This document shows, piece after piece, positions 10,928 through 19,151 of a DNA stretch of 57,687 nt; the first letter of the stretch is position 1; each line of letters starts with the position of its first letter. The position numbers were made by a program, and so were the translations under genes. This DNA comes from Mycobacterium attenuatum (GTDB lineage: Bacteria > Actinomycetota > Actinomycetes > Mycobacteriales > Mycobacteriaceae). A model generated the notes under the pieces. That model was not told the DNA's origin, did no database searches, and was given only the letters and a program-made list of their open reading frames with translations. The stretch spans positions 1 to 57,687 of the forward strand of contig NZ_UPHT01000030.1 in NCBI RefSeq assembly GCF_900566085.1, read 5' to 3'.

Positions 10928-11383
10928 AAGCTCCTTGAGCATCGCATTGGCCCAGCGCATCTGGCGCAGGGTCTCCGGATGGCAGCGCGCCGTCAGGTCC
11001 AGTAACTCCAGATCCTTGGCGGCCTGCGCGGCCTGACCCAGCAGCTCCCAGTCCAGGGATGCCCCGGCGGCGATCCGGTGTATTCGGCGCAGATCGGCCA
11101 GTAGCAACAGGGCCGGTTGCGGGCGGTGGCGCAGCATGGCGCTCATCCGCGTCTGCACGAAGCCGGTCAGCGCGCGGGTGCGTGGATCGGCGGACAGGCG
11201 CAACCCGTAGTGGCGGCCGTGGCTGGCCAGCTCTTCGAGGTGATGCCGCGACCAGCCGGCCTGGTCGTGCGCCAGGTGATAGATGTCCTGGTCGCTGCGG
11301 TGGCGGGCGGCCATCACGTTGAGTCGGTGGGCGAGTTTGCGTTCCGAGCGGTGCAATTCGCGAATGGCGAGCTTGAGCTTCAC
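10904..11383 (-). CDS. Small all-helical protein, possibly ferritin-like, partner of the molybdoenzyme
   Basis: This 159-residue protein has no signal peptide or TM segment and looks fully helical. It is rich in His, Arg, Glu and Asp. The N-terminal pattern ELHRSERKLAHRL ... YHLAHDQAGWSRHHLEEL resembles the paired Glu/His helices of ferritin-like and DUF892 proteins; that fold is my inference, not a recognised match. The GTG start at 11383 overlaps the stop of the upstream molybdopterin oxidoreductase by 4 bases (GTGA), so the two are translationally coupled. A much longer frame extends upstream, but that is shadow. The gene converges on the patatin remnant, overlapping its last 24 bases. Function unknown; a maturation or electron-transfer helper is possible. 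Confidence 0.6.
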   Translation of the reverse strand: MKLKLAIRELHRSERKLAHRLNVMAARHRSDQDIYHLAHDQAGWSRHHLEELASHGRHYGLRLSADPRTRALTGFVQTRMSAMLRHRPQPALLLLADLRRIHRIAAGASLDWELLGQAAQAAKDLELLDLTARCHPETLRQMRWANAMLKELSPQVLTS

Positions 11384-13830
11384 GACGCACCTCCACTGAC
11401 CAGGGCCTCGGCTGCGCGGGCCGCTGCTCCGCCCACCGTATCGGGCACCGTGCCGTCGACCGGTGCCGACGCCGCCGTGGTCGGCGCATATGCGGCACCA
11501 CCGGTTCCGGCGCGCAGTCGCCGCAGTCTTGAGGCCGCCGTCTTGTAGATCGGTTGTTTGGATACCGGATCCCAATCGGTCAGGGTGAGCTCGTTGGCGG
11601 CCCGCTGATGGTCATGGTCGCTCCCGGCGTCCCAGTAGCCGTAATGGAACGGCACGAACAACACGCCGTCGCGGATGCCACTGATCCGCGCGGCGCAGCG
11701 GATGCCGCCGCGCGGGGTGCTCACCTCGACGATATCGCCCTCGGCGATGCCCGAGCGGGCTGCGTCGCGCTGTGAGACTTCCACCCACACTTCGGGTGCA
11801 GCATTTTGAAGTTGTTGTGCCCGAGCCGTTTTGGTTCGAGTGTGGAAATGGTACAGGGTGCGTCCGGTGATCAATGCGAATGGGAAGTCGGCAGTGGTCG
11901 GCTCGTGCGGCGAAACATATTCGGCCGCTTTGATAATCGCTTTGCCGTAGGCGTTCATTGCGCGGTATTCGGTGGGCTCGAGCGGAGCGCCGGTGATCAG
12001 GTCTTTGCCGTAGGCCTCGCAGTAGTCGGGCATGGCCCAGAATTCGCCGTCCGTATACAGCCGTTCGGTGCCATCGGGATGCTCTGTGTTACAGGGCCAT
12101 TGGATGCCACTGCCGCCGCGCAGCTTGTCGTAGCTCAGGCCGGTGTAGTCGCAGGGCCGCCCGGCGCTGCATTTCTTCCATGCCTCGAACGCCGATTCGG
12201 GATCGTTCCACCACAACAGCGGTTGGCCGTCCTTGTCGCGAAAGTCCATGCGCCGCGCATAGTCGAGAAAGATGTCCAGGTCGCTGCGCGCGGAACCTGG
12301 TGGCTCGACCGCCTTTTCGGACAAGTGCACGGTGCGGTCGGTATTGGTGAATGTTCCCGTCTTCTCGCCCCATGCCGCGGCGGGCAACACCACGTCGGCC
12401 AGCTCGGCCGTCTCCGTCATGAAGATGTCTTCGACGACCAGGAACAGGCGCTTCTGGGCCAAGATATCGCGGATCCGGGAGAGCTCCGGCAGCGACACCG
12501 CCGGATTGGTGGCGGTCACCCACAGCATCCGAAGCGTGCCTTCTTCGGCGAAGCGAAACATCTGCATCGCGTGCGTGGGCGGTGCATAGTGCGGGATCTG
12601 TTGTGGCTCAAGGTTCCATACCCGCGCCAAGTCGGCAATGTGGTCGTCGTTGGACCAGTTGCGGAAGCCGGGCAAGTCCCCGTCGGCGCCGCACTCGCGG
12701 GTGTTCTCGGCCGTCGGTTGCCCGTTCATCTGTAAGATTCCGCAACCCGGCTTGCCCAGCATGCCGCGCACCAAGTGAATGTTGTTGACCTGCACCGCTG
12801 CCGCGGTGGCTTGATGGGACTGGTAGAAGCCCTGCAACACCGTGGACAGCAGCCGCTCTGCCGTGCCGAGAAGCCTTGCCGCGCGGCGGATGTCGTCGGC
12901 TTCGACTCCGCAGATCTCGGCGGTGTGCTGCGGCGGGAACTCCGCCACCCGACTGCGCAACTCCTCGAAACCGACCGTGTGTGCGTCAATATAGTCGCGG
13001 TCGAGCCAGCCGTGCTCGATGATTTCGTGCAACAGCCCGTTCATCAGCGCCACATTCGTCCCTGGCAGCGGCGCCAGGTGAACCGTGGCCTCCCGGGCCA
13101 CGGGGGTGCGCCGGGGGTCGACGCACACGATGGCGGGCGGCGTGTCGCCGGCCAGCCGGTCGAGCATCCGCGCCCACAGCACAGTCTGCGTCTCGGCCAC
13201 GTTGTGCCCGTACAGCGCAATGACATCCGCGTGGTCGACATCGGTGTAGGAACCGGGCTGGCCGTCGCAGCCGAACGACTCCTTCAACGCCTCGGCGGCC
13301 GTCGCGGTGCACAGCCGGGTGTTGCCGTCGACGTGGTTGGTGCCGATCGCACCATGCGCGATGACGGCCTGGGTGTAGTACTCCTCGAGGAACAGTTGCC
13401 CGGAGGTATAGAAACCGACGGCGCTGGGACCGTGGCTGTCCAGCAGCTCGCGGCTACGCCGCACGATCGCGTTCATGGCGGTGTCCCAGTCACACGGCCG
13501 CAACTGCCCGTCACGGCGGATCAGCGGTGTGGTGAGGCGATCTGGCGATGCGTTGGCCTGCCAGCCGAACAGGTCTTTGGGATCGAGCCGGCCGTGGTTC
13601 ACCCGGTCGACGGCACGCCCCCGGACGCCGACGATGCGCCCGTCCTTGACGGCGATGTCCAGACCGTCGCCGTTGGAGTGCAGCACCGCCGCTGACTGCA
13701 CCCAGCGGTCCACCGCCTCCGGGCTCAACCCATCGGCGAGAAACTGGTCGATGCGCTGCGGCCAGTCCTGGCCTGCTGCGTAGGGGGTCCTGGTTCCCCA
13801 TGGCTGGGCGATCCGGTCCGGCGTAACCAT
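11380..13830 (-). CDS. Molybdopterin oxidoreductase (FdhF/NasA-like) lacking Fe-S cysteines
   Basis: An 816-residue cytosolic member of the bis-MGD molybdoenzyme superfamily, with no Tat signal. After an N-terminal GLDIAVKDGRIVGVRGR segment come the typical blocks VDGNTRLCTATAAEALKESFG (read in parts; Cys174 is the likely Mo ligand), DVIALYGHNVAETQ, VNNIHLVRGMLGKPGCGILQ, VVLPAAAWGEKTGTFTNTDR, and a C-terminal molydopterin-binding domain (ALITGRTLYHFHTRTKT). The four [4Fe-4S] cysteines expected in this subfamily, with C-x2-C-x3-C-x27-C spacing, fall on Ala48, His51, Asp55 and Asp83. No Cys occurs before residue 113. It is therefore probably a cluster-free oxidoreductase of unknown substrate. 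It is co-translated with the small helical protein downstream. Confidence 0.88.
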   Translation of the reverse strand: MVTPDRIAQPWGTRTPYAAGQDWPQRIDQFLADGLSPEAVDRWVQSAAVLHSNGDGLDIAVKDGRIVGVRGRAVDRVNHGRLDPKDLFGWQANASPDRLTTPLIRRDGQLRPCDWDTAMNAIVRRSRELLDSHGPSAVGFYTSGQLFLEEYYTQAVIAHGAIGTNHVDGNTRLCTATAAEALKESFGCDGQPGSYTDVDHADVIALYGHNVAETQTVLWARMLDRLAGDTPPAIVCVDPRRTPVAREATVHLAPLPGTNVALMNGLLHEIIEHGWLDRDYIDAHTVGFEELRSRVAEFPPQHTAEICGVEADDIRRAARLLGTAERLLSTVLQGFYQSHQATAAAVQVNNIHLVRGMLGKPGCGILQMNGQPTAENTRECGADGDLPGFRNWSNDDHIADLARVWNLEPQQIPHYAPPTHAMQMFRFAEEGTLRMLWVTATNPAVSLPELSRIRDILAQKRLFLVVEDIFMTETAELADVVLPAAAWGEKTGTFTNTDRTVHLSEKAVEPPGSARSDLDIFLDYARRMDFRDKDGQPLLWWNDPESAFEAWKKCSAGRPCDYTGLSYDKLRGGSGIQWPCNTEHPDGTERLYTDGEFWAMPDYCEAYGKDLITGAPLEPTEYRAMNAYGKAIIKAAEYVSPHEPTTADFPFALITGRTLYHFHTRTKTARAQQLQNAAPEVWVEVSQRDAARSGIAEGDIVEVSTPRGGIRCAARISGIRDGVLFVPFHYGYWDAGSDHDHQRAANELTLTDWDPVSKQPIYKTAASRLRRLRAGTGGAAYAPTTAASAPVDGTVPDTVGGAAARAAEALVSGGAS

Positions 13831-13911
13831 TCCGAATAGTTACCCGGCGGTGAAAATTCGAAACGCCGGGCTTTTTCGGCCGTTGACGGCCGTTGACGGC
13901 CTTTACCGCCG

Positions 13912-14607
13912 TTACACGCCGAATTCGGCTTCTATTCCGTCAATCGCGGCGCGCATGGCTTTCAGGGCGTCGGCGCGGGCGCGCAATTTGGTTGCGGCGT
14001 GGGCTTGCTGATTGAGACCGGCGAATTCATGCGCGGCTTCCTCGGCGCGGCTGAGCACCACTTCGGGCAACGCGATCTCGTCGATAAAGCCGGCCGCCAG
14101 CGCGGTTTCGCCGAAGAATGTCTTGGCCAGCCCGGCGGCTTGCTGGTATGCCGACGGAGTCAGCCGCAGCTTCAGGATTTCCAGGGCGGCGTACGGAATG
14201 GTCATGCCGATCGCGACTTCATTGGCCTGAATGTTGTACGCGTGCGCGGCAATTCGGTGGTCGCCGGAGGACAACAGGAACGCGCCCATCGCGATCGCAT
14301 GACCGGTGCAGGCCATCACCACCGGCTTGGGATAGGACAGCAGCCGGTAGGCCAACTCGAACCCGCCGCGCAGCATGTCGATTGCTGGCTGCACCTCGCC
14401 GGAAGTCAGGACCTTGAGGTCGAAGCCGCCGCTGAACACCCGGTGATTGCCGGCGATGACCAGCGCCCCGGCGTTGTCCCGGTCGGCTTGGTCTATTGCT
14501 TCGTTGAGTGCCCGCTGCATGTCCGGGCCGATCACGTTGACCTTGCCGTCGTCCATCCGGATCACCGCGATGGTTTCGTCATGGGTATAGGTGACCGGGC
14601 CGCTCAT
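13912..14607 (-). CDS. echA3: Enoyl-CoA hydratase/isomerase family protein EchA3
   Basis: A 231-residue crotonase-fold protein, the same length as M. tuberculosis EchA3. The first oxyanion-hole segment is VFSGGFDLKVL and the second is CTGHAIAMGAFLL. The two acidic residues of classical hydratases are not obvious, so hydratase activity is uncertain. The start at 14607 is supported by a strong RBS (AAAGGAG, 6 bases upstream). The frame extends further upstream without similarity. It is presumably involved in beta-oxidation-type acyl-CoA chemistry. It is a single gene with an 80-bp gap to the next upstream minus-strand gene. Confidence 0.93.
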   Translation of the reverse strand: MSGPVTYTHDETIAVIRMDDGKVNVIGPDMQRALNEAIDQADRDNAGALVIAGNHRVFSGGFDLKVLTSGEVQPAIDMLRGGFELAYRLLSYPKPVVMACTGHAIAMGAFLLSSGDHRIAAHAYNIQANEVAIGMTIPYAALEILKLRLTPSAYQQAAGLAKTFFGETALAAGFIDEIALPEVVLSRAEEAAHEFAGLNQQAHAATKLRARADALKAMRAAIDGIEAEFGV

Positions 14608-14686
14608 GGTTACTCCTTTGGTAGGGAAGTCGATTGAATCAGATCGCCATGGCCGTGCGCCGCTTGCCCGGTCCGCAAGCGCGCCC

Positions 14687-15532
14687 TCAGACCCGCTGAC
14701 TGCGATGCTTGCCCAACTCGCTTTCCGCGTCACCCCAGCGCAGGCTGACGTCGGTGGGCTCGTCGAGTTGGCGGGTTCGCCATCGGTCCTGGGTTTCCTG
14801 GACGGCGCGGTTGATCCGGTCGATCTCGCTGCGAAACACGTCGGGGCGCGTTTCCTTGCTGGCATAGTGGAAATACGTCAGCAGGCTGCGTAACAGTTCC
14901 AGCTTCTGCTTTTCCCGTTTCGCCAAATCGTGGGTCGTCATCAGCTCGATCCGCTGAACTGGCGGCAGAGCGTCCCAGTCCAGCACCACCTGCGTCTCCA
15001 GAGGACGCCGCCCGCGCCGCCAGAACCGCCACCCGTGCGGCTGCTCGGGGCGGTCGTAGTAGGTCACGATGCCCTCGAAACGGGATTCGACGCCATGGCC
15101 GATTTCGGCGCGGTCGAGCGCCGAATCCCACACCATCCGCCATTCCTGACCGGGCGCCAGCGTCGGCAATTCCCGGGGCAGCTGCAATTCGACGACATCG
15201 GCGTAACCGTCCGAGGCGTTTTCATATTCGGCCACGGTCGGCGGATTGGGAAACGAAAACCGAACGTTGTAGGCCGCGGTGCGACCGAAGTTCCGGACCA
15301 CGAGTTCAATCACGTGCCAGTCCGCAACGTGGGGCTCCATCAGCATCGACACATATGGTCGTGTTTGCTCGAACGTCAGTTCACGATTTCGCCGAATCTG
15401 ATAGTTCATCACGATCAGCGCGATAACGCCGAGCGCCAGCGCGGCCCACGCGGCCACCGCGAACCAGGTGCCGGACTCGACGTCGGTGACCCCATGCCAG
15501 CTGCTCTGGACCCACCCCATGGAATCCACCAT
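14687..15532 (-). CDS. Conserved mycobacterial one-TM membrane protein (Rv0633c-like)
   Basis: The 281-residue protein has one clear hydrophobic segment at about residues 23-43 (WFAVAAWAALALGVIALIV), followed by a basic stretch (QIRRNR). It is thus an N-terminally anchored protein with a large soluble part on the cytoplasmic side by the positive-inside rule. The soluble part holds a beta-rich domain (residues about 60-150) and a charged helical tail with many Arg/Glu. It resembles the hypothetical Rv0633c in the same position of M. tuberculosis. I recognise no catalytic motif. A second in-frame ATG 12 bases downstream (15520) is an alternative start. Confidence 0.85.
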   Translation of the reverse strand: MVDSMGWVQSSWHGVTDVESGTWFAVAAWAALALGVIALIVMNYQIRRNRELTFEQTRPYVSMLMEPHVADWHVIELVVRNFGRTAAYNVRFSFPNPPTVAEYENASDGYADVVELQLPRELPTLAPGQEWRMVWDSALDRAEIGHGVESRFEGIVTYYDRPEQPHGWRFWRRGRRPLETQVVLDWDALPPVQRIELMTTHDLAKREKQKLELLRSLLTYFHYASKETRPDVFRSEIDRINRAVQETQDRWRTRQLDEPTDVSLRWGDAESELGKHRSQRV

Positions 15533-15647
15533 CCGCTTATACCATCACATCGATCCGGCAGCGAAATTGCGTAAGCATGATCCTCGGTTTGGTCCTGGCA
15601 TCGCGGCGGCGGGCACCCGGCGGGGATCAACCCGGGTCCGCCGCTGC

Positions 15648-16364
15648 TCAGCCGCCCATCAACATGCGCCACTGACCGAGGTCGGCGGCGCGATAGACAT
15701 AGTTCGACCGCTTGACCTCCGAGAGCGAGGCACTGCGTGCGGCCGAATACCAGTGCCCCGGAAATACCGTCGGATCGCCGGGAAGCGCGGCGAGCTGTTG
15801 CAGGCTGCGGTAGATCTCATCGGAATCCCCACCGGGAAAGTCGGTGCGCCCGCAGCCCTCCAGGAACAGCGTGTCACCGGCCACCAGCCGGCCATCGAGC
15901 AGGAAACATTGACTGCCCGGGGTATGGCCCGGAGTGTGCAGCAACTCGATCTCGATGTCTCCGACGGCGACCTTGTCGCGGTGTTCGTGGGTGGTCAGGT
16001 CACTCATCGGAATTCCGGTCACCCGGGAAACCCACAATGCCTCATGGGTGTTCACGTGCACCGGCACGCTGGCCCGCTCCAGCAATTCGGCCAACCCCTT
16101 GAGCTCGAAGCCCATCATCGAGCCGCCGACATGGTCCGGGTGGTGGTGCGTCACCAACACCCCCGACAGGTGCATGTCGTCGGCTTCCAGCGTCTCGACG
16201 AGGTCGCCGGCGGCGTACGCGGGGTCCACCACCACGCAGTCGCCGGTCTGGCGGTCGCCGATCAGGTAGGCGAAGTTGCGCATTTGCGCGGCGATCATGT
16301 CGCCGGCGGCGAAATCGCGACCGGAGAGCAGTTGCCGGAAGTACAGCCGATCCGAATCTGACAC
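15648..16364 (-). CDS. Metallo-beta-lactamase-fold hydrolase, glyoxalase II-like
   Basis: A 238-residue MBL-fold enzyme matching Rv0634c. The metal motif THHHPDH lies at residues 72-78, with further ligands in HTPGHTPG, VAGDTLF and FPGHWY. The FLEGCGRTDFPGGD segment after the fourth motif resembles persulfide dioxygenases and GloB-like enzymes more than classical glyoxalase II, so hydrolysis of a thioester or oxidation of a persulfide (mycothiol-linked in this genus) are both possible. The ATG at 16364 opens directly onto the conserved N terminus. It is the first gene of the minus-strand run ending at echA3 and is divergent from the antitoxin-like gene. Confidence 0.88.
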   Translation of the reverse strand: MSDSDRLYFRQLLSGRDFAAGDMIAAQMRNFAYLIGDRQTGDCVVVDPAYAAGDLVETLEADDMHLSGVLVTHHHPDHVGGSMMGFELKGLAELLERASVPVHVNTHEALWVSRVTGIPMSDLTTHEHRDKVAVGDIEIELLHTPGHTPGSQCFLLDGRLVAGDTLFLEGCGRTDFPGGDSDEIYRSLQQLAALPGDPTVFPGHWYSAARSASLSEVKRSNYVYRAADLGQWRMLMGG

Positions 16365-16548
16365 GCCACCAGACTATGACTGATCCAAGCTCGGTCCAAT
16401 CGGATCCTCGGACGCTCAGTCGGTGCGTGCCACCCGATCAGGTGCTGATCAGGCCGCGATCAGCCCAACGCCGGCCGCCCCATGACCTGGATACGAAATG
16501 CGGACCTGAGGTGATTACGGCGGCCAAACCGGTGGGTATTGTTGGCGC

Positions 16549-16758
16549 ATGCGGAAGAAGGTCGAGATCGAGATCGACGACGATCTAGTCCAGGAAGCGA
16601 TCCGTCGGTACGGTCTGGCCGATGCGCGCGAAGCGGTCCATCTCGCCCTGCGGACCCTTCTCGCCGAGGCCGGTAGTGGGGAGGCTGGCGAGGAGGAATA
16701 CGACGAGTTCAGCGATCTCAGTGTGCTGGACCCACATCGGGGCAACCGCGGCGGCTGA
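16549..16758 (+). CDS. VapB-family antitoxin without a toxin gene
   Basis: A 69-residue protein. The first 45 residues (MRKKVEIEIDDDLVQEAIRRY ... read in parts, then REAVHLALRTLL) form the ribbon-helix-helix pattern of VapB antitoxins that bind their own promoter. An acidic tail follows (GEAGEEEYDEF), which in VapB proteins wraps the toxin. No PIN-domain VapC frame follows; the next 150 bases lead straight to the tRNA-Thr gene. It is either an orphan antitoxin, a stand-alone DNA-binding protein, or the remainder of a lost pair. A similar short gene (Rv0634A) exists at this place in M. tuberculosis. Confidence 0.75.
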   Translation: MRKKVEIEIDDDLVQEAIRRYGLADAREAVHLALRTLLAEAGSGEAGEEEYDEFSDLSVLDPHRGNRGG

Positions 16759-16843
16759 TCCGCACTGCCGTCATGGCTCCCGTCTTCACCACTTCACCGC
16801 ACCGCTTCAGCCCGCTAGTTGCGCGGCACGTCGGACCCGTGGT

Positions 16844-16873
16844 TTGGTGACGCCGTGCGCCAGGCTGTACCCT
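16844..16873 (+). promoter_or_regulatory. Candidate promoter of the tRNA-Thr/tRNA-Met/rpmG2-had unit
   Basis: TTGGTG (16844-16849) and TACCCT (16868-16873) are separated by 18 bases and sit about 40 bases before tRNA-Thr. TACCCT fits the mycobacterial TANNNT -10 pattern. This is pattern matching only. Confidence 0.4.
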
Positions 16874-16912
16874 CTTTTTGCCCGGGGCACGACTGGCCGT
16901 TACGGGTGAGCG

Positions 16913-16985
16913 GCCCCCTTAGCTCAGTCGGTAGAGCGTTTCCATGGTAAGGAAAAGGTCAACGGTTCGATTCCGTTAGGGGGCT
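16913..16985 (+). tRNA. thrT: tRNA-Thr (GGT)
   Basis: A 73-base cloverleaf. The 5' acceptor strand GCCCCCT pairs with AGGGGGC at the 3' end; the discriminator is T. The anticodon loop reads CATGGTA within a TTTCC/GGAAA stem region, so the anticodon is GGT (Thr). The T loop is GGTTCGATTCC. CCA is not encoded. It lies 47 bases upstream of tRNA-Met, the thrT-metT order seen in other mycobacteria. Confidence 0.95.
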
Positions 16986-17032
16986 CGGCGGACGCCGAGC
17001 AGGCGGGCAGCCCCGACCAAGGGCCGCCCAGA

Positions 17033-17106
<74 letters not shown>

Positions 17107-17153
17107 CAACACAACATCGAGACGTTTGACATCAGATTCGAGAGAGAACCGCC

Positions 17154-17321
17154 ATGGCTTCCAGTACCGACGTGCGGCCGAAGGTCACTTTGGCATGCGA
17201 GGTGTGCAAGCACCGCAACTACATCACCAAGAAGAATCGCCGCAACGACCCCGACCGCCTGGAGCTCAAGAAGTTCTGCCCGAACTGCGGCAAGCACCAA
17301 GCGCACCGCGAGACGCGGTGA
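17154..17321 (+). CDS. rpmG2: 50S ribosomal protein L33 (RpmG2)
   Basis: A 55-residue basic protein from [20 protein letters not shown] to HQAHRETR. It carries two CxxC pairs (CEVC and CPNC), so it is the zinc-binding C+ form of L33. It shares the usual [20 protein letters not shown] core of the family (read in parts). It lies between tRNA-Met and hadA, the conserved actinobacterial order rpmG-hadABC. Mycobacteria also have a cysteine-free L33 expressed under zinc starvation; this one is the zinc-replete type. Confidence 0.95.
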   Translation: MASSTDVRPKVTLACEVCKHRNYITKKNRRNDPDRLELKKFCPNCGKHQAHRETR

Positions 17322-17362
17322 CCACATACGGGACGCAAACTGATTCGGTAGATTCGATAGCC

Positions 17363-17842
17363 GTGCCACTGACAACCGACATTGTCGGGATGCATTATCG
17401 CTACCCCGACCATTACGAGGTGGAGCGCGAGAAAATCCGCGAACACGCGCAGGCCGTGCAAAACGACGACGCCTTCTTTTTCGACGAGAAGGCCTCCGCG
17501 GAACTCGGCTATGACGGGTTGTTGGCCCCGTTGACGTTCATCTGTGTGTTCGGCTACAAGGCGCAGTCGGCGTTTTTCAAACACGCGAACATCGCCGTCC
17601 AGGACGCGCAGGTTGTCCAGGTCGACCAGGTGCTGAAGTTCGCCAAGCCGATCGTTGCCGGTGACAAGCTCTACTGCGACGTGTATGTGGATTCGATGCG
17701 TGAGGCGCACGGCACCCAGATCATCGTGACCAAGAACATCATCACCAACGAAGACGGTGACATTGTGCAGGAGACCTACACGACCCTTGCGGGTCGTGCC
17801 GGCGAGGACGGGGAAGTGGGATTTTCAGATGGCGCTGCGTGA
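17363..17842 (+). CDS. hadA: (3R)-hydroxyacyl-ACP dehydratase subunit HadA
   Basis: HadA is the substrate-binding subunit of the FAS-II dehydratases HadAB and HadBC, which elongate meromycolate chains. It is a hotdog fold of 159 residues. The text around GMHYRYPDHYEVEREKI and QVVQVDQVLKFAKPIVAGDKLY (read in parts) matches the family. The GTG at 17363 (PLTTDIVG) aligns with the start of the M. tuberculosis protein; a GTG at 17318 is in frame and would add 15 residues but lacks similarity. No good RBS is visible. The last 14 bases overlap hadB. The HadAB complex is a target of thiacetazone and isoxyl. Confidence 0.94.
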   Translation: MPLTTDIVGMHYRYPDHYEVEREKIREHAQAVQNDDAFFFDEKASAELGYDGLLAPLTFICVFGYKAQSAFFKHANIAVQDAQVVQVDQVLKFAKPIVAGDKLYCDVYVDSMREAHGTQIIVTKNIITNEDGDIVQETYTTLAGRAGEDGEVGFSDGAA

Positions 17843-18257
17843 GTTCAGTTCGGTCAAGGTCGGAGACCAGCTTCCCGAGCGGACCTATCCGCTGACCCGC
17901 CAGGATCTGGTGAACTACGCCGGCGTGTCGGGTGACTTGAACCCTATTCACTGGGACGACGAGATCGCCAAGGTCGTCGGGCTGGACACCGCGATCGCCC
18001 ACGGCATGCTGACCATGGGCATTGGCGGTGGTTACGTCACGTCGTGGGTCGGGGATCCGGGTGCGATCACCGAGTACAACGTGCGGTTCACTGCGGTGGT
18101 ACCGGTGCCCAACGACGGCAAGGGTGCTGAGCTCGTGTTCAGCGGCCGGGTGAAGTCGGTAGATCCGGACAGCAAGTCGGTCACGATCGCGCTGACTGCC
18201 ACCACCGGCGGCAAGAAGATCTTCGGTCGGGCCGTCGCGTCGGCGAAGCTGGCTTAG
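17829..18257 (+). CDS. hadB: (3R)-hydroxyacyl-ACP dehydratase catalytic subunit HadB
   Basis: HadB carries the catalytic residues of the FAS-II dehydratase. It is a 142-residue hotdog protein with the hydratase-2 motif GDLNPIHWDDEIAK, in which Asp and His act together, followed by the IAHGMLTMGIGGGYV helix. The length equals that of M. tuberculosis HadB. The start ATG at 17829 lies inside the hadA 3' end (14-base overlap in another frame), implying coupled translation and a fixed HadA:HadB ratio. HadC follows after 15 bases. Confidence 0.95.
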   Translation: MALREFSSVKVGDQLPERTYPLTRQDLVNYAGVSGDLNPIHWDDEIAKVVGLDTAIAHGMLTMGIGGGYVTSWVGDPGAITEYNVRFTAVVPVPNDGKGAELVFSGRVKSVDPDSKSVTIALTATTGGKKIFGRAVASAKLA

Positions 18258-18272
18258 GAACCCGCATAGCCC

Positions 18273-18773
18273 ATGGCGCTCAAGACCGACATTCGCGGGA
18301 TGATCTGGCGGTATCCCGACTACTTCATCGTGGGCCGCGAGCAACTCCGCCAGTTTGCCCAAGCCATCAAGTGCGACCACCCGGCCTATTTCGAAGAGGA
18401 CGCGGCAGCCGAACTGGGCTACGACGCGATCGTGGCTCCAATCACGTTCGTGTCAATCCTGGCCAAGCTGGTCCAGCTGGACTTTTTCCGAAGCGTCGAC
18501 ATCGGCATGGAGACCATGCAGATCGTCCAGGTCGACCAGCGGTTCGTGTTCTACAAACCCGTGCTCGCCGGGGATAAGCTGTGGGCCCGCATGGACATCC
18601 ACTCCGTGGACGAGCGTTTCGGCGCCGACATCGTCGTCACGAAGAACACCTGCCACAACGACAACGGCGAGCTGGTGCTGGAGGCCTACACCACGTTGAT
18701 GGGCCAGCAGGGCGACGGCTCCGCCAAACTCAAATGGGATAAGGAGTCAGGGCAGGTCGTCAGGACCGGGTAA
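18273..18773 (+). CDS. hadC: (3R)-hydroxyacyl-ACP dehydratase subunit HadC
   Basis: A paralogue of HadA, 166 residues, starting MALKTDIRGMIWRYPDYF. The hotdog segment VQVDQRFVFYKPVLAGDKLW aligns with the same part of HadA. HadC pairs with HadB to act on longer, oxygenated meromycolate intermediates, which fits a genome that also carries mmaA3 and mmaA4. It ends the rpmG2-hadABC unit; 212 bases without a gene lead to tRNA-Trp. Confidence 0.95.
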   Translation: MALKTDIRGMIWRYPDYFIVGREQLRQFAQAIKCDHPAYFEEDAAAELGYDAIVAPITFVSILAKLVQLDFFRSVDIGMETMQIVQVDQRFVFYKPVLAGDKLWARMDIHSVDERFGADIVVTKNTCHNDNGELVLEAYTTLMGQQGDGSAKLKWDKESGQVVRTG

Positions 18774-18985
18774 TTAGTATCTGGCACCGGCGCCCGGTTA
18801 GACTCTAGTACACTCGGACCCCGGGGTTTTCCCAACATTAGCGCATTTTTCCGTGAGTCGGTCGAGCGAAGCCGGCGACGGGAGCGAGACGGACGAATTG
18901 TCTCACTTCGGTTCGTGACCACCGACCGGGGTGCGCGCGTGTCATGTAAAGCCCCGGCATGAGGAGGTTGGCCTGCCAACCGCGA

Positions 18986-19058
<73 letters not shown>

Positions 19059-19151
19059 CTGAAGACGAAGACATGCCATGCTGGACACTGGGAGGATTCC
19101 CAGACAGAGCGGTACGGCTGGCGGGATAGTTAGCGAACAAAGGAGCACGCG

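Noticed and set aside
11384..11575. 64-codon N-terminal extension of the small helical protein
   Set aside because: It lies antisense-free but in another frame of the molybdoenzyme C terminus, is Gly/Arg-rich without structure, and GTG 11383 gives the typical 4-base overlap.
18817..18833. Terminator after hadC (ACCCCGGGGTTTTCC)
   Set aside because: The stem would have no loop, so it cannot fold as an intrinsic terminator.
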